Shown: positions 33,965-45,621 of the stretch, piece after piece
Position numbering within the stretch: position 1 is the stretch's first letter
Layout: each line of letters opens with the position of its first letter
Assembly: GCA_030407005.1 (NCBI GenBank)
Contig: JAUDYN010000008.1
Coordinates: 558,001-622,000 of the forward strand
Source: Desarmillaria ectypa
Lineage: Eukaryota > Basidiomycota > Agaricomycetes > Agaricales > Physalacriaceae
Reading direction: 5' to 3'
DNA: 64,000 nucleotides
Notes under the pieces: model-generated
Seen by the model: only the letters and a program-made list of their open reading frames with translations
Told to the model about the DNA's origin: nothing
Database searches by the model: none
Made by a program: the position numbers and the translations under genes

Positions 33965-34110
33965 TTATGATGTAAGAAAGACGGCGCTTCCAAGTATGCG
34001 ACTGTATAATAATACCACATGCCCCTGAAGTTTCCAAATTGCATGTCTTTCAGAAGCCTCGTGAGTCGTTGTTTGCATGTAGAGCACCCCCCAACACTGC
34101 ACTGAAATTC

Positions 34111-34314
34111 AAGTATTTTTACCCCTGAATGTGCAGAAAATATTTAAAGTTTCTTTTCAGTATTTTTGTCGAAAAAACTGTATAAATATTTAGAACTTTT
34201 CACTGTATTTGGCAAAGTTTTCAGAAAATAGTAAATATTTTACAATATTTTTAGTACTTTTTTCAGTGAAAAAAAAACCATGAAAAAACATTGTATTCAT
34301 GAGTAAAAATACTT
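34111..34314. repeat. AT-rich element bounded by 20-bp inverted repeats (MITE-like)
   Basis: The left end (34111-34130) and right end (34295-34314) are inverted copies matching at 18 of 20 positions around AAGTATTTTTAC. Just outside both ends the hexamer GCACTG recurs in inverted orientation. The interior is strongly AT-rich with many AAATATTT and GTATTTTT segments. It lies in the spacer between two MFS genes. No coding capacity. Whether target-site duplications exist is unclear. Confidence 0.5.
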
Positions 34315-34396
34315 TGGTTTTTGTCTAGTGCCAGTGCAACTGAAAAAGTCATGGCGTCTTGAAGTCGGGTGTACTAAGGGCAACTGATTTATTTAT

Positions 34397-36314
34397 TCAA
34401 AGCGCATAGGAAACGAAGCCCGGCACAGTTTGAACGAAACTTGTCAATTTCAAGCCGGAGTGGAAAATCGTGGTTTTGTAATATAGACCGCCAATAACAG
34501 GCCCGCCGACGCAAGTTCCAAGACCTGCCAATGAAACATGAATTGATGCTTAGTTTAAATCTTTGGGACAAATTCATACCCCAGTAAAGACGCTCCCAGC
34601 CCACCATTTATGATTTTCACCTACAACTGCCGCTGCAATTGGCGTGCCCACGAGGGAAGCAATACCAACGGGGACGGAGGCGAGACCAAGTCGGAGGCTA
34701 TTTCAATGTCAGTGTCAAACCCTGCGATGAGCAATGAGGGGGGAAATGACAAACCCAGAACGGGTCAGGTCCGGATCGAGAGATAGTACGGCAGGGAAGA
34801 AAAGCGATACACCTGACGATAGGACAATGAACTATTCGTCAACCAGACGCTCAAGGAAGCTGATACATACAAGCGCCGGAAAAAAATCCGTACCTGATTC
34901 GCACAATGAGAGGTATCCTATGCATTGGTCAGGATATAAACATACAGAATGCAGAAGATGGTAATTGACGCTGCTGTTGTGCAAACCATCATGACTAGCG
35001 CCAGGACACCTGCAGACGGATTAAATACAAGTGCCGAATGTGTACCAACATTGCTCACCGACAGCGGTAACGCACGGGATGTACACAGGAAATACACCAT
35101 AACGGTCAGCTAGCCAGTTTGGAATAGTTCGTCCCAATGTGCTGCTGAGATTGATAATAGCCAGCAGGTAGCTCGTCAGAGTCCTCGGTATATTGTCATG
35201 CTCTTGAGCAAAAAGTTGGACTGAAAACATAGGGTTATACAGGGCTAGAGAAATAGCAAAACCATAAAGGATCATGAATACGTAGGCGGGCGTTCTGAGA
35301 AGCGTCGCCAGAGGGGTCGCTGTCGACGATAGTGCTGGTCGAGGGGTTTGGCTCCGAGGATAATTTGTTCGCATCAACAAATTTGCGGCGCATAGACACG
35401 CCAGACACACGAAAGCTCCAATTCGAATCCCCCACGCGAACCCAATGGATCCATCTAAGAAGTGACCGAATATTGAAGAGAAAAAGAAGCCTCCAATGGC
35501 GCTACCGGTTGTGATAATTCCCTGTAGACATGATATGGCATATTTTAAAGGATTCCTTAAAGCACATACCATGGCCATACTCCTTCGTTTTCTGAAGTGG
35601 TGAGCAACCACAGAAGAAGTCGGCGTGTACATTATTCCCGTCCCAATCCCCATCCCGAGCCCTTGAGATAGAAAGACTTGATAGTACTGTCCTTCTCTAG
35701 CTAGCGATAACATGAAAATGCTACGTGCATCAATAGTCAGACGCTTTAAGGGAAGACTAAACGAGGTACCAGCAGACCTGAAAAGGAACAGAATAGACCC
35801 CGCGATAGATATGAAGTGAAAATACCCAGCATCGAACCTGTATTGCAGATCAGCCTTCCTTGCCTTCCATGACGAGGGAATGAGATAGGGACAGACAGTC
35901 CTGCAACCGCTAAGCCTAGGAGATACATGAGACATAGTTGTAGTGATCCTACAGCAGACATTAGCGTAACAGAGACGAGTAGATAGGTCTGAAGGAATGA
36001 GGACCTATCCAGTTAATCTGAGACGGAGTGTAATCTGCGAGATACTCTCGAGCATAGAAACTTTCCGTAACGCCAAACGATAGAGGGACACCAATGATGC
36101 AAAACTGCACCAGCCATGATCCTACAACTGTTACAACATGAATAGGGTTTAAAAATCGATAAGGATAGTACACGCCGGTTCCCCACGCACGAGCTCCCTG
36201 ATCGAAGTGGTTGCTCTGCAAGCTCAAAGACTCTACGACAGTAACCGCCGAGTCTTTCTCCTTTGCAAGTGTACCACTGTCTTGATTCCTCAGCGGATAG
36301 TCAGATTCGGCCAT
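34397..36314 (-). CDS. MFS transporter, monocarboxylate-transporter-like
   Basis: A member of the fungal MCT (SLC16-like) branch of major facilitators. The start at 36314 reads MAESDYPLRNQDSGTLAKEK, with a charged cytosolic N-terminus. Transmembrane parts include VVTVVGSWLVQFCIIGVPLS followed by FGVTESFYAREYL (near the MCT signature with a conserved Phe-Gly), SLQLCLMYLLGLAVAGLSVP, QVFLSQGLGMGIGTGIMYTP followed by TSSVVAHHFRKRRSMAM (typical of MCT loop 4-5), TTGSAIGGFFFSSIFGHFLD, AYVFMILYGFAISLALYNPM and SSTLGRTIPNWLADRYGVF. The last exon reads GLGTCVGGPVIGGLYYKTTI and ends PGFVSYAL, TGA at 34397. About 440 residues, with many short introns. The substrate is unknown; aromatic or short carboxylic acids are possible given the adjacent adenylating enzyme, but this is inference. 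Confidence 0.87.
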
Positions 36315-36834
36315 GTCAGCGCAAGAAGGAGGCTACACGCAGTATCGGGAACAAATGAAGTCCAGTGCATTATCGGCATAAGAATAGACCAGACTGGTTC
36401 GGCCCAGATGACGCCCAAGCTGACTCTGGTCAAATCAAACGGGGATGATTCATGTGCATCAGAGAGGAAGCAGAAGTTCATTATACCTGATACGGAGCCT
36501 GTAAGTCTTTGATGGAGTCCCGCTTATTCAGCTTGAGGATACAGTACTGGAACTGTCGTTACATAGATGGCTCCGTACGGCAAGAACCGGCGTACGTGTC
36601 CTCCAACAAAAGATCAAGTCTTGAAGGGCATTGGGCAAGTCCGAGTCCAACATGGATGGATGAGAACTAAACTGGCACGTGCATTGCGATCACTCCTTCT
36701 CAGCGCTCAACTCCGACGTTCGGATATCCCTTGCACACTTAACATACTACATATCCTCCATAACTTGTATACGAGAGACTAGAGCGGATCGTTATCTCCT
36801 ATATAAACAGTAAATTACGGCAATGTCTACTTGA
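36315..36834. other. Spacer between MCT-like gene and acyl-CoA synthetase
   Basis: About 520 bp without a supportable ORF. It should hold the promoter of the MCT-like transporter and the 3' end of the synthetase gene. Confidence 0.5.
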
Positions 36835-39423
36835 CTAAAGTTTAGCATTCTGAGCCAGATTCCGGGCCTTGTCACGAAGCTCTCGCCTAAGTAACTTCCC
36901 ACTGGGAGTTTTCGGAATTACATCTGTGATTTCTACCTGATGCAAATGCTTGAATGATGCTTTATTTTCCGCGACATGCTGTGAAGGCGATGAGTACAGC
37001 CAAATTCCTCGGATGCAGAAGGGAAAGTACCTTTCGAATTGACAATTTAACAGCTGCAAAACCACCATCCCTCTCGCCTCTATTCATCCCATCCTTAGTA
37101 AGAACGACAAATGCTAATGGAACCTCTCCGCTGTACGCATGGGGAATTCCAACGACACATACGTCTCCAACAAAAGGATGGTCCAAAATGCAGCCCTCTA
37201 ATTCGGCAGGCGCAACTTGGAATCCCCGAACCTGCATAGAAATTCAAAGAATGCTACGCGGAACAGCTGATGTCTAACCTTTATTATCTCCTGCATACGG
37301 GTCATTTATATACCCCATCATAAAAAAGAAAATCGGAAAGTACCTTCAAACGATCAATAAAAATGACCTCATGGTTCTTGTCCACTTTCACTAGATCCCC
37401 CGAACAGATCCATCTGCAAATAATAGACTCAATTAGAGTCCACAGCGAAATGCTTAGTGATGTCGTTTCATACCCATCGATAAATGTATCTCGGGTTCTA
37501 TCAGAAGTGAAAGGTCAGAAGTTATTCTTGGCCGCATGGTACAAGGCAACGTACGCAGCATCATTGTGAAGATAACCTGTCGCAGCTGCCGGGGTTCGGA
37601 TATACAATTCACCCTCCTCGTCGTAGTCTCCAAAAGTCCCATCTGCTTTGACCACTCGCCCGACAACGCCTGGCGCGAGTACTCCCCCAAACATACCGCA
37701 TTTTTGCTTAACAGGACACATGGATACAACACCAGTAGCTTCAGTGGACCCTGTACAGACACAATTAGGGTAGCTTACACCATCTCCGAGCAGACCTAGT
37801 AATACCGTAGGCCTGGCCGATGTATATGTTCGGCAGAAGTTGACCGAGCTGGTCATAGAGTTCCGCTGCGTGGATTTGAAATCTAAGCCTGCTTCGAAGC
37901 TGACGCCTTACCTGTAAGTGGAGCGGCAGCACATAAGATGACTCTAACACTTGAGAGATCAAAGCTTTTGACGATAGGATCCTGCGTCAACCCCATGTCA
38001 TTGGAAATATATCAGTAGCACGGCACAAGTACCTTGCATAACAGGACCACTTGCGGAGGAACGACCATCAGGGAGGAGATGCGATACTTAACGATGCTTT
38101 GAAGCATCTCTTTGAAGTTGAACTTTGGGACCACGACCACAGACATCTGAACGATGCTGATCAGAAAGAATCTTTCTAGCCGCCTGGAAGATTTACCGCA
38201 GAGAAAATGTTAAAATGAAGCTGTCGACCATCAAAAGTCAATGACGCAGTTCAATGATTCATTCAATTATCATTGCTTACGATCAGCACCAGGCCATAGA
38301 TATCTGGAAGTCAACGAGTTAAAAAAATGTTCTTCCTCTCGTGGTATACGCACGATAGAAGGGAAGAACAGCCAAACATGCATCACCCGGTTTGTATCTG
38401 CGCTTCTCCCAGTCATCATACTCTTCATTAACCTTGTTGAGGGAAGCGATTTGGAGTACATTAGCTATGAAAGCGTAGTGCGATATTTGAACAATCTGAA
38501 GTGTTTATGAGAAGTAGGTGCCGAATCAGCTGGACGACACACCTTGGGCGCTCCAGTGGTACCACTCGATGAGCTATAGAAGGCTATCCTCTCCTTGCCT
38601 TCGCCCGGTGCGAGTTTCACATCTTCTATGGTGTTTCGACTCTTCGAACCTTGCACAACGAGGTCGTCCACAGATATGAATTCTGCATGGTTCACGGTCT
38701 GAGAGTCTTGGTCGAGAAGAACGATGATACGCTTCGTGGAGAGACCGACTTCACGAGCCGCTGCACAAACTGTATTCAGAAAGTCGACGTGGGTGATTAT
38801 GAGACTAGACTTTGACAAGCGGAGATGTTGTACAAGCTCTGGGACTGTAAACGAGGGATTGCAGGGTCTATGCAAGAACTTAGTAACGGCGAAAAGACAC
38901 TCAGCACGAGACAAACGTGACGATTCCCAAGATACGGTGTACAGCCCATATACATACAGGATAATCTATTATACGCATTAGCAGCGAATCGAAAGGGGGA
39001 TGGCAGAGTACGCACCAACATGATTGGTAGAAAAGAAAAGAACTGCGAAACATTGGTTGTGGTCGAATCAAGCTCAAGAAAGAAACACACCTGGATCATT
39101 TAAACCTGAAAGTATTCGGTGTGAGCATGGAATAGCACACTATAGTCAAGCCAACCTATGGAAAACCTCTCCTTGAGACCGACCGCAAGGCTATTAGTTC
39201 GGCGTTGGATCTATCCTAAGTTTTTGAGTATATTCCTCAATGTCACGGATCAGCGCACCTCGTCAAGGTGTATTTTCCTGCCTGACTTGTCAGTAACAAG
39301 CCAAGGGACACCTTTGGGACGCTCTGGCCGTATAGGATGAGCATAGTCAAGGGTAAATTGCGGGACGGTGAGGTCGTCCGGTACATAAGGTAGTCTGCCA
39401 ACCTTCGAGTGGAAATCTGGCAT
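36835..39423 (-). CDS. Acyl-CoA synthetase, 4-coumarate-CoA-ligase-like
   Basis: An adenylate-forming enzyme that activates a carboxylic acid with ATP and loads it on CoA. The start ATG at 39423 gives MPDFHSKVGRLPYVPDDLTV; an in-frame GTG further upstream is less likely. Motifs in order: AFYSSSSGTTGAPK (P-loop of the ANL superfamily), AYGITEATGVV (A5 motif; split by an intron), EEGELYIRTPAAATGYLHND, GWICSGDLVKVDKNHEVIFI, then DRLK before an intron, VRGFQVAPAELEGCILDHPF, and the catalytic Lys in ITDVIPKTPSGKLLRREL. All key residues are seen. About 550-570 residues, with many short introns. No peroxisomal SKL end; it finishes AQNAKL, in which the last three residues AKL could be a PTS1 peroxisome signal variant. 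It lies between a thioesterase-domain gene upstream and an MCT-like transporter downstream on the same strand. Confidence 0.9.
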
Positions 39424-39841
39424 GTCTTTTAGTGGCACCAAGGAGGGGATGAAGACGCCGAGTCTATTATTTCTGAATAACGGCGGCCCTCTCAACAGCA
39501 CGAACTGATGGTTCCAGGATCAGTTCCCACTGTGAGAAATCTGATCCCGTCTTTATAAAGGCCGAAGAACTTGCACGGACGTCGGACAAAAGAAGCCATC
39601 AGTGGATTTATGCTCCCATACCATTAATGCCCTGTTTCCAGATTCAGATGAAAGTAAAATACAAGCCCTTTCCATATGGTAAACCTTGAATGGGGACTGG
39701 CGCTAAATAACTGTTGCCCCGTTGGTTGCCAAATAATTTATTGAGTAACACCGGTTGCCGTATGATTGCCGGTTTGAGCATTGGTTGCTGCGAGATTCAT
39801 TATTTTAAGAAGCGTAACTTTGAAGATGATATATATAGAAT
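39424..39841. other. Spacer between thioesterase and acyl-CoA synthetase genes
   Basis: About 420 bp, no ORF supported. It contains the promoter of the synthetase and the 3' UTR of the thioesterase gene. Confidence 0.5.
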
Positions 39842-41297
39842 CTACAGTCGAGACGAGGGAATAAACCCATCTTGTAATGAATTAATCAGGATATCATTAT
39901 CCAGGATGTCATAATGTCCTGCTTGTAGATGTATGACCTTGGCATCAGGAAAACAGCGGTGAATCCCTAAATTATACCAATCTATGCGATGTTCCACGGG
40001 AACAGATCCTATCATCCCGTAGGATCCTAGATAAATGGACACAGGTGCATGGACAGATTTGAGCCAATCTTCCAATGCTTGAATGGTCTTGTGTCCCGGC
40101 TCGTGTGCTATCTCAGACGTCGCCGATACTTCTGAGACCCTACAAATGACTAACATGAAGTCAAATACCTGGTTAAGAAATCGGTCTAAAATGTCCTTGT
40201 GCGACTGAATGAAGGGTGCCGTGGGCAACCCTTTGCGAGCGTCGGACAGCCCATCCGCGAGGCGATGGCGTCTAGGGACATTTCCGCCCCCATCTCTCCG
40301 GGTCATGGCGACCAAATTGTCAAAGCTAGCGTCAACGAACTCTTTCCGGGCACAGGGATGTTGGAGTGGCGTTTGGGAAACATCGACACCAAGCGCAGGA
40401 GCAAGGAAGGTGGTTGGAAAGTGGTCAATGAGTGCGAGTTGGACCACTTTATCTCCATTGCGCTCGAAAATACGCGTAAGTGTGAATCCGATGATGCTGG
40501 ATGCTGAGAATGCAGCGAGTCGGTAAGGTCCTGTTCTCCGCTCACTCTAAGAAAATCAGTGGGGGTGAAGAGAGGCAGGGAATGCGAGATACATTACCTT
40601 GATTTCATCATAATAGAAATTTGCTTGCTCCTCCACTGTGGTAAGGGGCGTGTCTGGAGTAACTTGAAGGGCCCAAAGAGCGGAACGGAATTTGCGCTGT
40701 AATGGACCGAATGCATGGATCGCTCCGCCTCCACCTATGAGATATCAGATTTGAATTCGTTGATAGGCCAGCAATGTGAATCAGTGCTAACCGTGAATAA
40801 TTATCAAAGGTATATCTCTAGCGTCTCCATCCCTGAGTTTTACAATCGTCTGTCCCGCTCGAGACAGCTCGGGCCATGGGTCCTTATCATGCATCCTGAT
40901 GAGTCAGATTATTAGCCTGAATAGGTAGAAGACACAAATGAAATTACGCACAGAATGATCTTCGTAGAGAAAAGTCGTAAAGAGATGGTGGCAGCACCAC
41001 TGGCGTCAAGACTCAAGCACGCTGATATATCATGGCCGCAATTTGCGGTCAACATTGATTCGTAAATGACCTTGCGGTCACCGTTTGATGCATCAGCTTC
41101 AGTACACCTGAAAAGAAGAGCCAGTTAAGTTCGCCATCAACGTTTTCCTGCGGTGATTCGAGGTTGTTGATGTAAACTAGATTGATGGGCCACCTCTGCT
41201 GAAACAGCTCAGGTAAATAAGCATAAATATTATGACGCTGGGATGGTTCCGGGCCGGTGGGCTCTGATCCAACCCCTATCGGGTGAACCACTTCCAA
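39842..41297 (-). CDS. Thioesterase-domain alpha/beta hydrolase (start uncertain)
   Basis: A thioesterase domain like those at the end of polyketide synthases and NRPS-like enzymes, here without such an enzyme. The domain reads PWPELSRAGQTIVKLRDGDA, RDIPLIIIHGGGGAIHAFGP (oxyanion strand; split by an intron), LQVTPDTPLTTVEEQANFYY, then the nucleophile region GPYRLAAFSASSIIGFTLTR, FERNGDKVVQLALIDHFPTT, and near the end IYLGSYGMIGSVP and AKVIHLQAGHYDIL with the catalytic His. It ends PSSRL at 39842. The nucleophile elbow is A-F-S-A-S instead of the usual G-x-S-x-G. Upstream exons are unclear: a reading frame at about 41297-41110 (EVVHPIGVGSEPTGPEPSQR) may belong to it. A start beyond 41500 is unlikely because the first exon of the divergent membrane-protein gene lies there. 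Confidence 0.7.
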
Positions 41298-41523
41298 ACC
41301 GCTTTCTAGTTCAAATCCGACTGAGTCGCAACCAAAAAGCCGTAATCAAACATGATGCGCATGAGCTGGATGATCAGTGATGAATGGCTCATAGACGTAT
41401 CCTCCACCCCCCACAGCCCTCAGGTTCGTTTGCGCTAACTTTTCTTTCTTACTACTAGAACCTCGTTCAACAAGACCTTCAAGCTGACTCCGTTTCCACA
41501 TTGCTACGTCGCAGCGCTCTTCC

Positions 41524-42865
41524 ATGGCCTCCATATCTCTGGACAAAGCTAACGTCAGAATTGATTTTATTAAATTTTTATGCTGCCTGCTTACACCTTC
41601 TTCTAGTTCTTAGCCCTAGTGCTGGAGACCTTATTATATGGTGCCATCATTACTTTCATTGAACCTTTGGTTCATTCTGAACGCGTCGAGTCTAGGATCC
41701 TTCACGGTTCTATTTATCGCTGCCATCTATGTCATCTTCCAGAAGCGATCAGGAGTAAATGTAAAACTTTTATCGACAGTGATCGTCATTTGGATTCTAG
41801 CAACTGTGGTCGGTAATTCGACATTTTTTTGTCTGCGTTTCTCTGACACTGCTTTTATAGCATCTGATTCTAGACATAATTCGGGCCATCGAGGCATTTG
41901 TTTCGCTGGAGAGCGGAGGCGCGCTGCAATACTATTCGGATTTATCAAACCCTTTGCAAGCTGCCAAAACAGCAATATATGTCATTTTGACCCTCGTCGG
42001 AGACGGATTCGTGGTAAATGCCTTGATTTTCTGTCACTCTTGTACTCGAATAAAAGGCTGCTCTAGATTTATCGTTGCTTTATTGTATGGAATCGTAAAT
42101 GGTACATTATACCTGGCCCTGTTTTACTGCTGTGCGGGACAGGCGGTGAGTTTTAGTATACTAGTCTGAAATTCATTTTAAGTCTATCTTCTATTCTAGT
42201 GGGCGGTTTTGGTGCCACTGTTGCCTTTTCCCATGCTGCACCTGGGGCGGAAGTGTTCTTACCAAATATCGTTCCTTGGATCACTAGTTTCATCTCGATG
42301 ACTCTATGCACCAATATTATCTGCACTTGTAAGTTGCCGATGAATGACTCTCAGATGATATCCGACAAGGCTAACATACCATCGTAGCTCTCATAGCCTA
42401 TCGAATTCTTAGCATTCAACGAGCCGTTCGCGATGTCATTCAAGTCAATCTCGCTCGTTCTGCTCTCATGATGGTCATTGAGTCTGCCGCTGTATATTCG
42501 GCCTCCGTGCTTTCGTTAATGATCACCTACACGCTTGGTTCAAATGCTCAGTACACGGTCCTAGATTTGGTAGATCTCCAAGTTCCCCTATTCGTGATGC
42601 CATGCCTCTAAACATCAGTCAGACCTCACCCTTAATCGGAATCACGTTCACAATAATCATCCTTCGTGTCAGTCTCGGCATCAGTTCTCGAGAATTGACG
42701 GCATTGTCGCAAACGGGACATGATCGCAGCGGACCGCAGAGTTTCTCCCTGAGCCGTCGAACTCCCGTCGCAGTGAACGTTAGCCATCTCGTTGAGATGG
42801 ACTCTGGCGATTACCCACCTCAAAGGCAGGATGACACTTCTCTGGTAAAGCACTCCATGGTGTAG
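41524..42865 (+). CDS. Seven-helix membrane protein of unknown function (agaricomycete family)
   Basis: A predicted seven-transmembrane protein of a family that is abundant in mushroom-forming fungi; its function is not known. Exon 1 is only 30 nt (41524-41553, MASISLDKAN). After an intron FLALVLETLLYG follows, then after the 55-nt intron at 41641-41695 SFTVLFIAAIYVIFQKRSG, VKLLSTVIVIWILATV, HLILDIIRAIEAFVSLESGG, then ALQYYSDLSNPLQAAKTAIY with VILTLVGDGFV, then IYRCFIVWNRKWYIIPGPVL, NIVPWITSFISMTLCTNIIC, LIAYRILSIQRAVRDVIQVN, MMVIESAAVYSASVLSLMIT, LGSNAQYTVLDLTSPLIGIT and IIILRVSLGISS. The cytosolic tail is hydrophilic and ends LVKHSMV. Conserved family landmarks are ETLLYG, GDGF-x-IYR and E-SA-x-YS. 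About 330 residues. Divergent from the thioesterase gene. Confidence 0.85.
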
Positions 42866-43486
42866 CGTCTTTTGCCGAAATTATGTTCCTTTCATCATCA
42901 TCTGATTCTACGGTTCATAATGTTTTCATTAAAATAATTCACAGCTCGCTGAACCCCTTGATTCCATGATATATTACAGCATTCTATTATGGACACGGGC
43001 ACCGAGTCCTGCGACGCTCTCTACCCCAAGGAAATAGACGCCCCGTGCTCCCAGGTTTGACATAGGGCTGGGCTTAATTCACTCAGTTCGACTGATTCTT
43101 CTTATCCCTACGCTCGCCATGCGAGCTCTTGGATACAATACAAAGCCCTAAAGCCCATTTGATCCGAAGTGACCTCTGAAACACATTCAGTGCTTTGCAA
43201 TCAATTTCTCACAGTTATGCTCCCCTTTAACGACCGCGTTGGCTTATTTAATGAAGTAGTATGTGCAATCAGTTCGATGAAAGGCCAATCAACCGAGTGA
43301 TAACGATTGACGGCATCTATTTATTGGTAAGGCATACAAAAAATGAAGTCTCCAAAAAGAAGCATCCAGGCTCGAAAAGTAAGCAATCAGCAAACCAGAT
43401 AAAAACGGAACAGGCGAGCTCTCCAAATATGGGATTATGAATACAGCGCTCTGCGTTGTCAAAAAGTAGAGCCCAAAATATCATTT
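42866..43486. other. Convergent 3' region, membrane protein and P450
   Basis: About 620 bp without supported ORFs, bounded by two stop codons facing each other. Confidence 0.5.
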
Positions 43487-45621
43487 TTAGAACACCGGAG
43501 GGGCTGGCCGAAGCAATAATCGTCCCACCGGTGGCACCGACGTAATATTCAAAGGGTCAACGACTTCGTATTTGTCTCCCTCTAAGGCCGGGAAAGCCCG
43601 ACCTATCAAAAAGGATACCGCCAGCTTGATCTCTGCAACAGGATATTCAACATATCTGTACTATGAAGTGATGCGGGAATGAAATCATACCTGCGACGGC
43701 TAGCGCTCGTCCTGGGCACGCGAATCTGCCTAGACCAAACGGCCAGTAGGTGGGACTTACCATGACTGCCGGCTTGCCATGACCCACCCACCGATCGCTT
43801 ACGAACTCTTCGGCATCCTCGCCATGGTATGCAGGATTCCTGTGGGACAATGTCGCAAGGGGGCACACTAACTGCCCTTGAACAAGGATAAGCCTATAAA
43901 CAAGAACCTGTACCAATTCCCTGGAAATACCTTTTGGAATAGTGTATCCGCCGAGTGTGACATCTCGCATAGTGAGGCGAATCGTTGACAAAGTATCGCC
44001 CTTCGTGCGCATGACCTCTCGAATGAACGAGTCAAGCCGCTCGGCATTCTTCAAGGAAGCGTTCGTTAGCACCGGCTTTCTGCTATGCTCGTCCACCTCA
44101 AGTATATCTTGGAGCTCTTCACGCAAGGTTGGTATGATTTCGGGACGCACGGCCAGCTCGAAGACAACCCAGACGATGACCGCAGCACTGAGTAGATAGT
44201 GAGAGACCGACCCATCACAAGAGACAGAGCTTTTAGCGTACGTTTGATGGATCGAGGCAAAGAGTAAACTATCTACGACGTCAACATCATTTTCAGTTAA
44301 GATGGGGTGCTGATAAGCGTACCCGAGGGTGAGGCCTAATATCCAGAGGCTGTCAAGCAGTGTTAGCCGAACGACATGTGCATCTTTGTAAGAGTAGCGC
44401 TGGGCAAGGTAGTGGAGTAGAGATTCCTGAGGCCGGTCTATTCAATAACATCCATGGGACGACAATTTGCATACCTTATGGAGATGACTCGTAGCACCCG
44501 TTTTTGAGTAGAGTCTCAAGTCCTTCCAGACGCGGAATCCGATTATGCGAATAAAGTTCCAAGGAATTGAGAATCCCATTACGCGTACCCTGGCGGAGAC
44601 AGCTCATATCGATCGCGCTTAAAGAACTGACCAAAACCCCTACCATGTGATAACTCTCCACGTAGTTGGAAATGTCCGAGACCAGTATCCTATGTTCTGA
44701 TAGATTCCCGAAAGGACAGCGATGTCGGAGGCAATTTTTTCTGCCGCTCGGATATCCGCTAGCGTGGTGTAAGTCTGAGGAGAACGTAAGTTACATAGCG
44801 CAATGTGAAATGTCTGGGTAGAACGCCCACCTCTCCAAAAATGATGGTAAGCATCGATTCCGCCATGGTCTTGTGGACTAACCCAGTTAAATCGACCGGA
44901 ACAGGATTCTTGGACGCAGCATTTTGCGCCTTGTCGGTCAACTCACGTATATTTTGCTCAAATATGGGAGTGACTGTACTTTGTCAACAAGTTCCTCAAA
45001 TGAACGCAATGCAAGAACGCACTTTTCTGAATTATCTGATTCATGAGGGGAACAAGGCCCTCATTGACTAGTTTATCAATGTCGCGGATAAAGCTGCGAG
45101 GAAGTAGTAGCAACGGATGGAGATTTAGTACCTAGAGTAATCAGTTAAGCGAGCGGATTTAAGATTCAAACGAATGTCCCATACCGTAAGAGTACCTCTC
45201 TCAAAACTGAAGACGGAATCATTGGTGAGAATTTCGGTAGTAAATTGATCGTTGACTATGAACTCGAGCTGCAGAACTGTAAGCGAAACTAATCGCAAAT
45301 CTGTCAAGACTGTGTTTACCCTGCCTTTCCTATATACACCTATCACGGGCCCGTGCTCTTTCAAAGCCGATTCGTATGCTTTACGGGGGTTTCGAAACAT
45401 GTCATCAGCCTGAACAACACTGAGTACGGCTGGCATTCTCATAAAAGAAACGACGTACCGGGATATCGATGACAGGCGGATGATCTTTGGGCCGAGTGCG
45501 CTAATGTTAAAATTTTAGCGACTGAACGAGGCTAAACTCAACCCCAGTTCCTTACAGGCTTCCACCAGATAGAGTGGATAATGATCAAGGCTATGGGTGC
45601 AACATAGATCGTCAGGGACAT
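43487..45621 (-). CDS. Cytochrome P450 monooxygenase
   Basis: A membrane-anchored heme-thiolate monooxygenase of the ER. The start ATG at 45621 opens a short exon coding for a signal anchor (MSLTIYVAPIALIIIHSIWW), then RTRPKDHPPVIDIP and ADDMFRNPRKAYESALKEHG, PVIGVYRKGRLEFIVND and TEILTNDSVFSFERGTLTVL. The I-helix reads HYLLSAAVIVWVVFELAVRP and lacks the usual acidic-Thr pair. The ExxR motif is FIREVMR, the region RLTMRDVTLGGYTIPKG follows, and the heme loop is YWPFGLGRFACPGRALAVAG with the Cys ligand. The last exon reads IKLAVSFLIGRAFPALEGDK and ends LLRPAPPVF, TAA. About 500 residues, with a dozen or so short introns. The family number cannot be assigned. It may act with the nearby adenylating enzyme and thioesterase. 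Confidence 0.88.

Noticed and set aside
41346..41546. Minus-strand ORF starting MSRDMEAMEERCDVAMW as the N-terminus of the thioesterase gene
   Set aside because: Its start lies opposite the first exon of the membrane-protein gene (41524-41553), and it does not join the thioesterase frame cleanly.
41638..42066. Start of the seven-helix protein at the ATG of MVPSLLSLNLW
   Set aside because: That text is intronic. Removing 41641-41695 joins ETLLYG to SFTVLFIAAIY, the family sequence.
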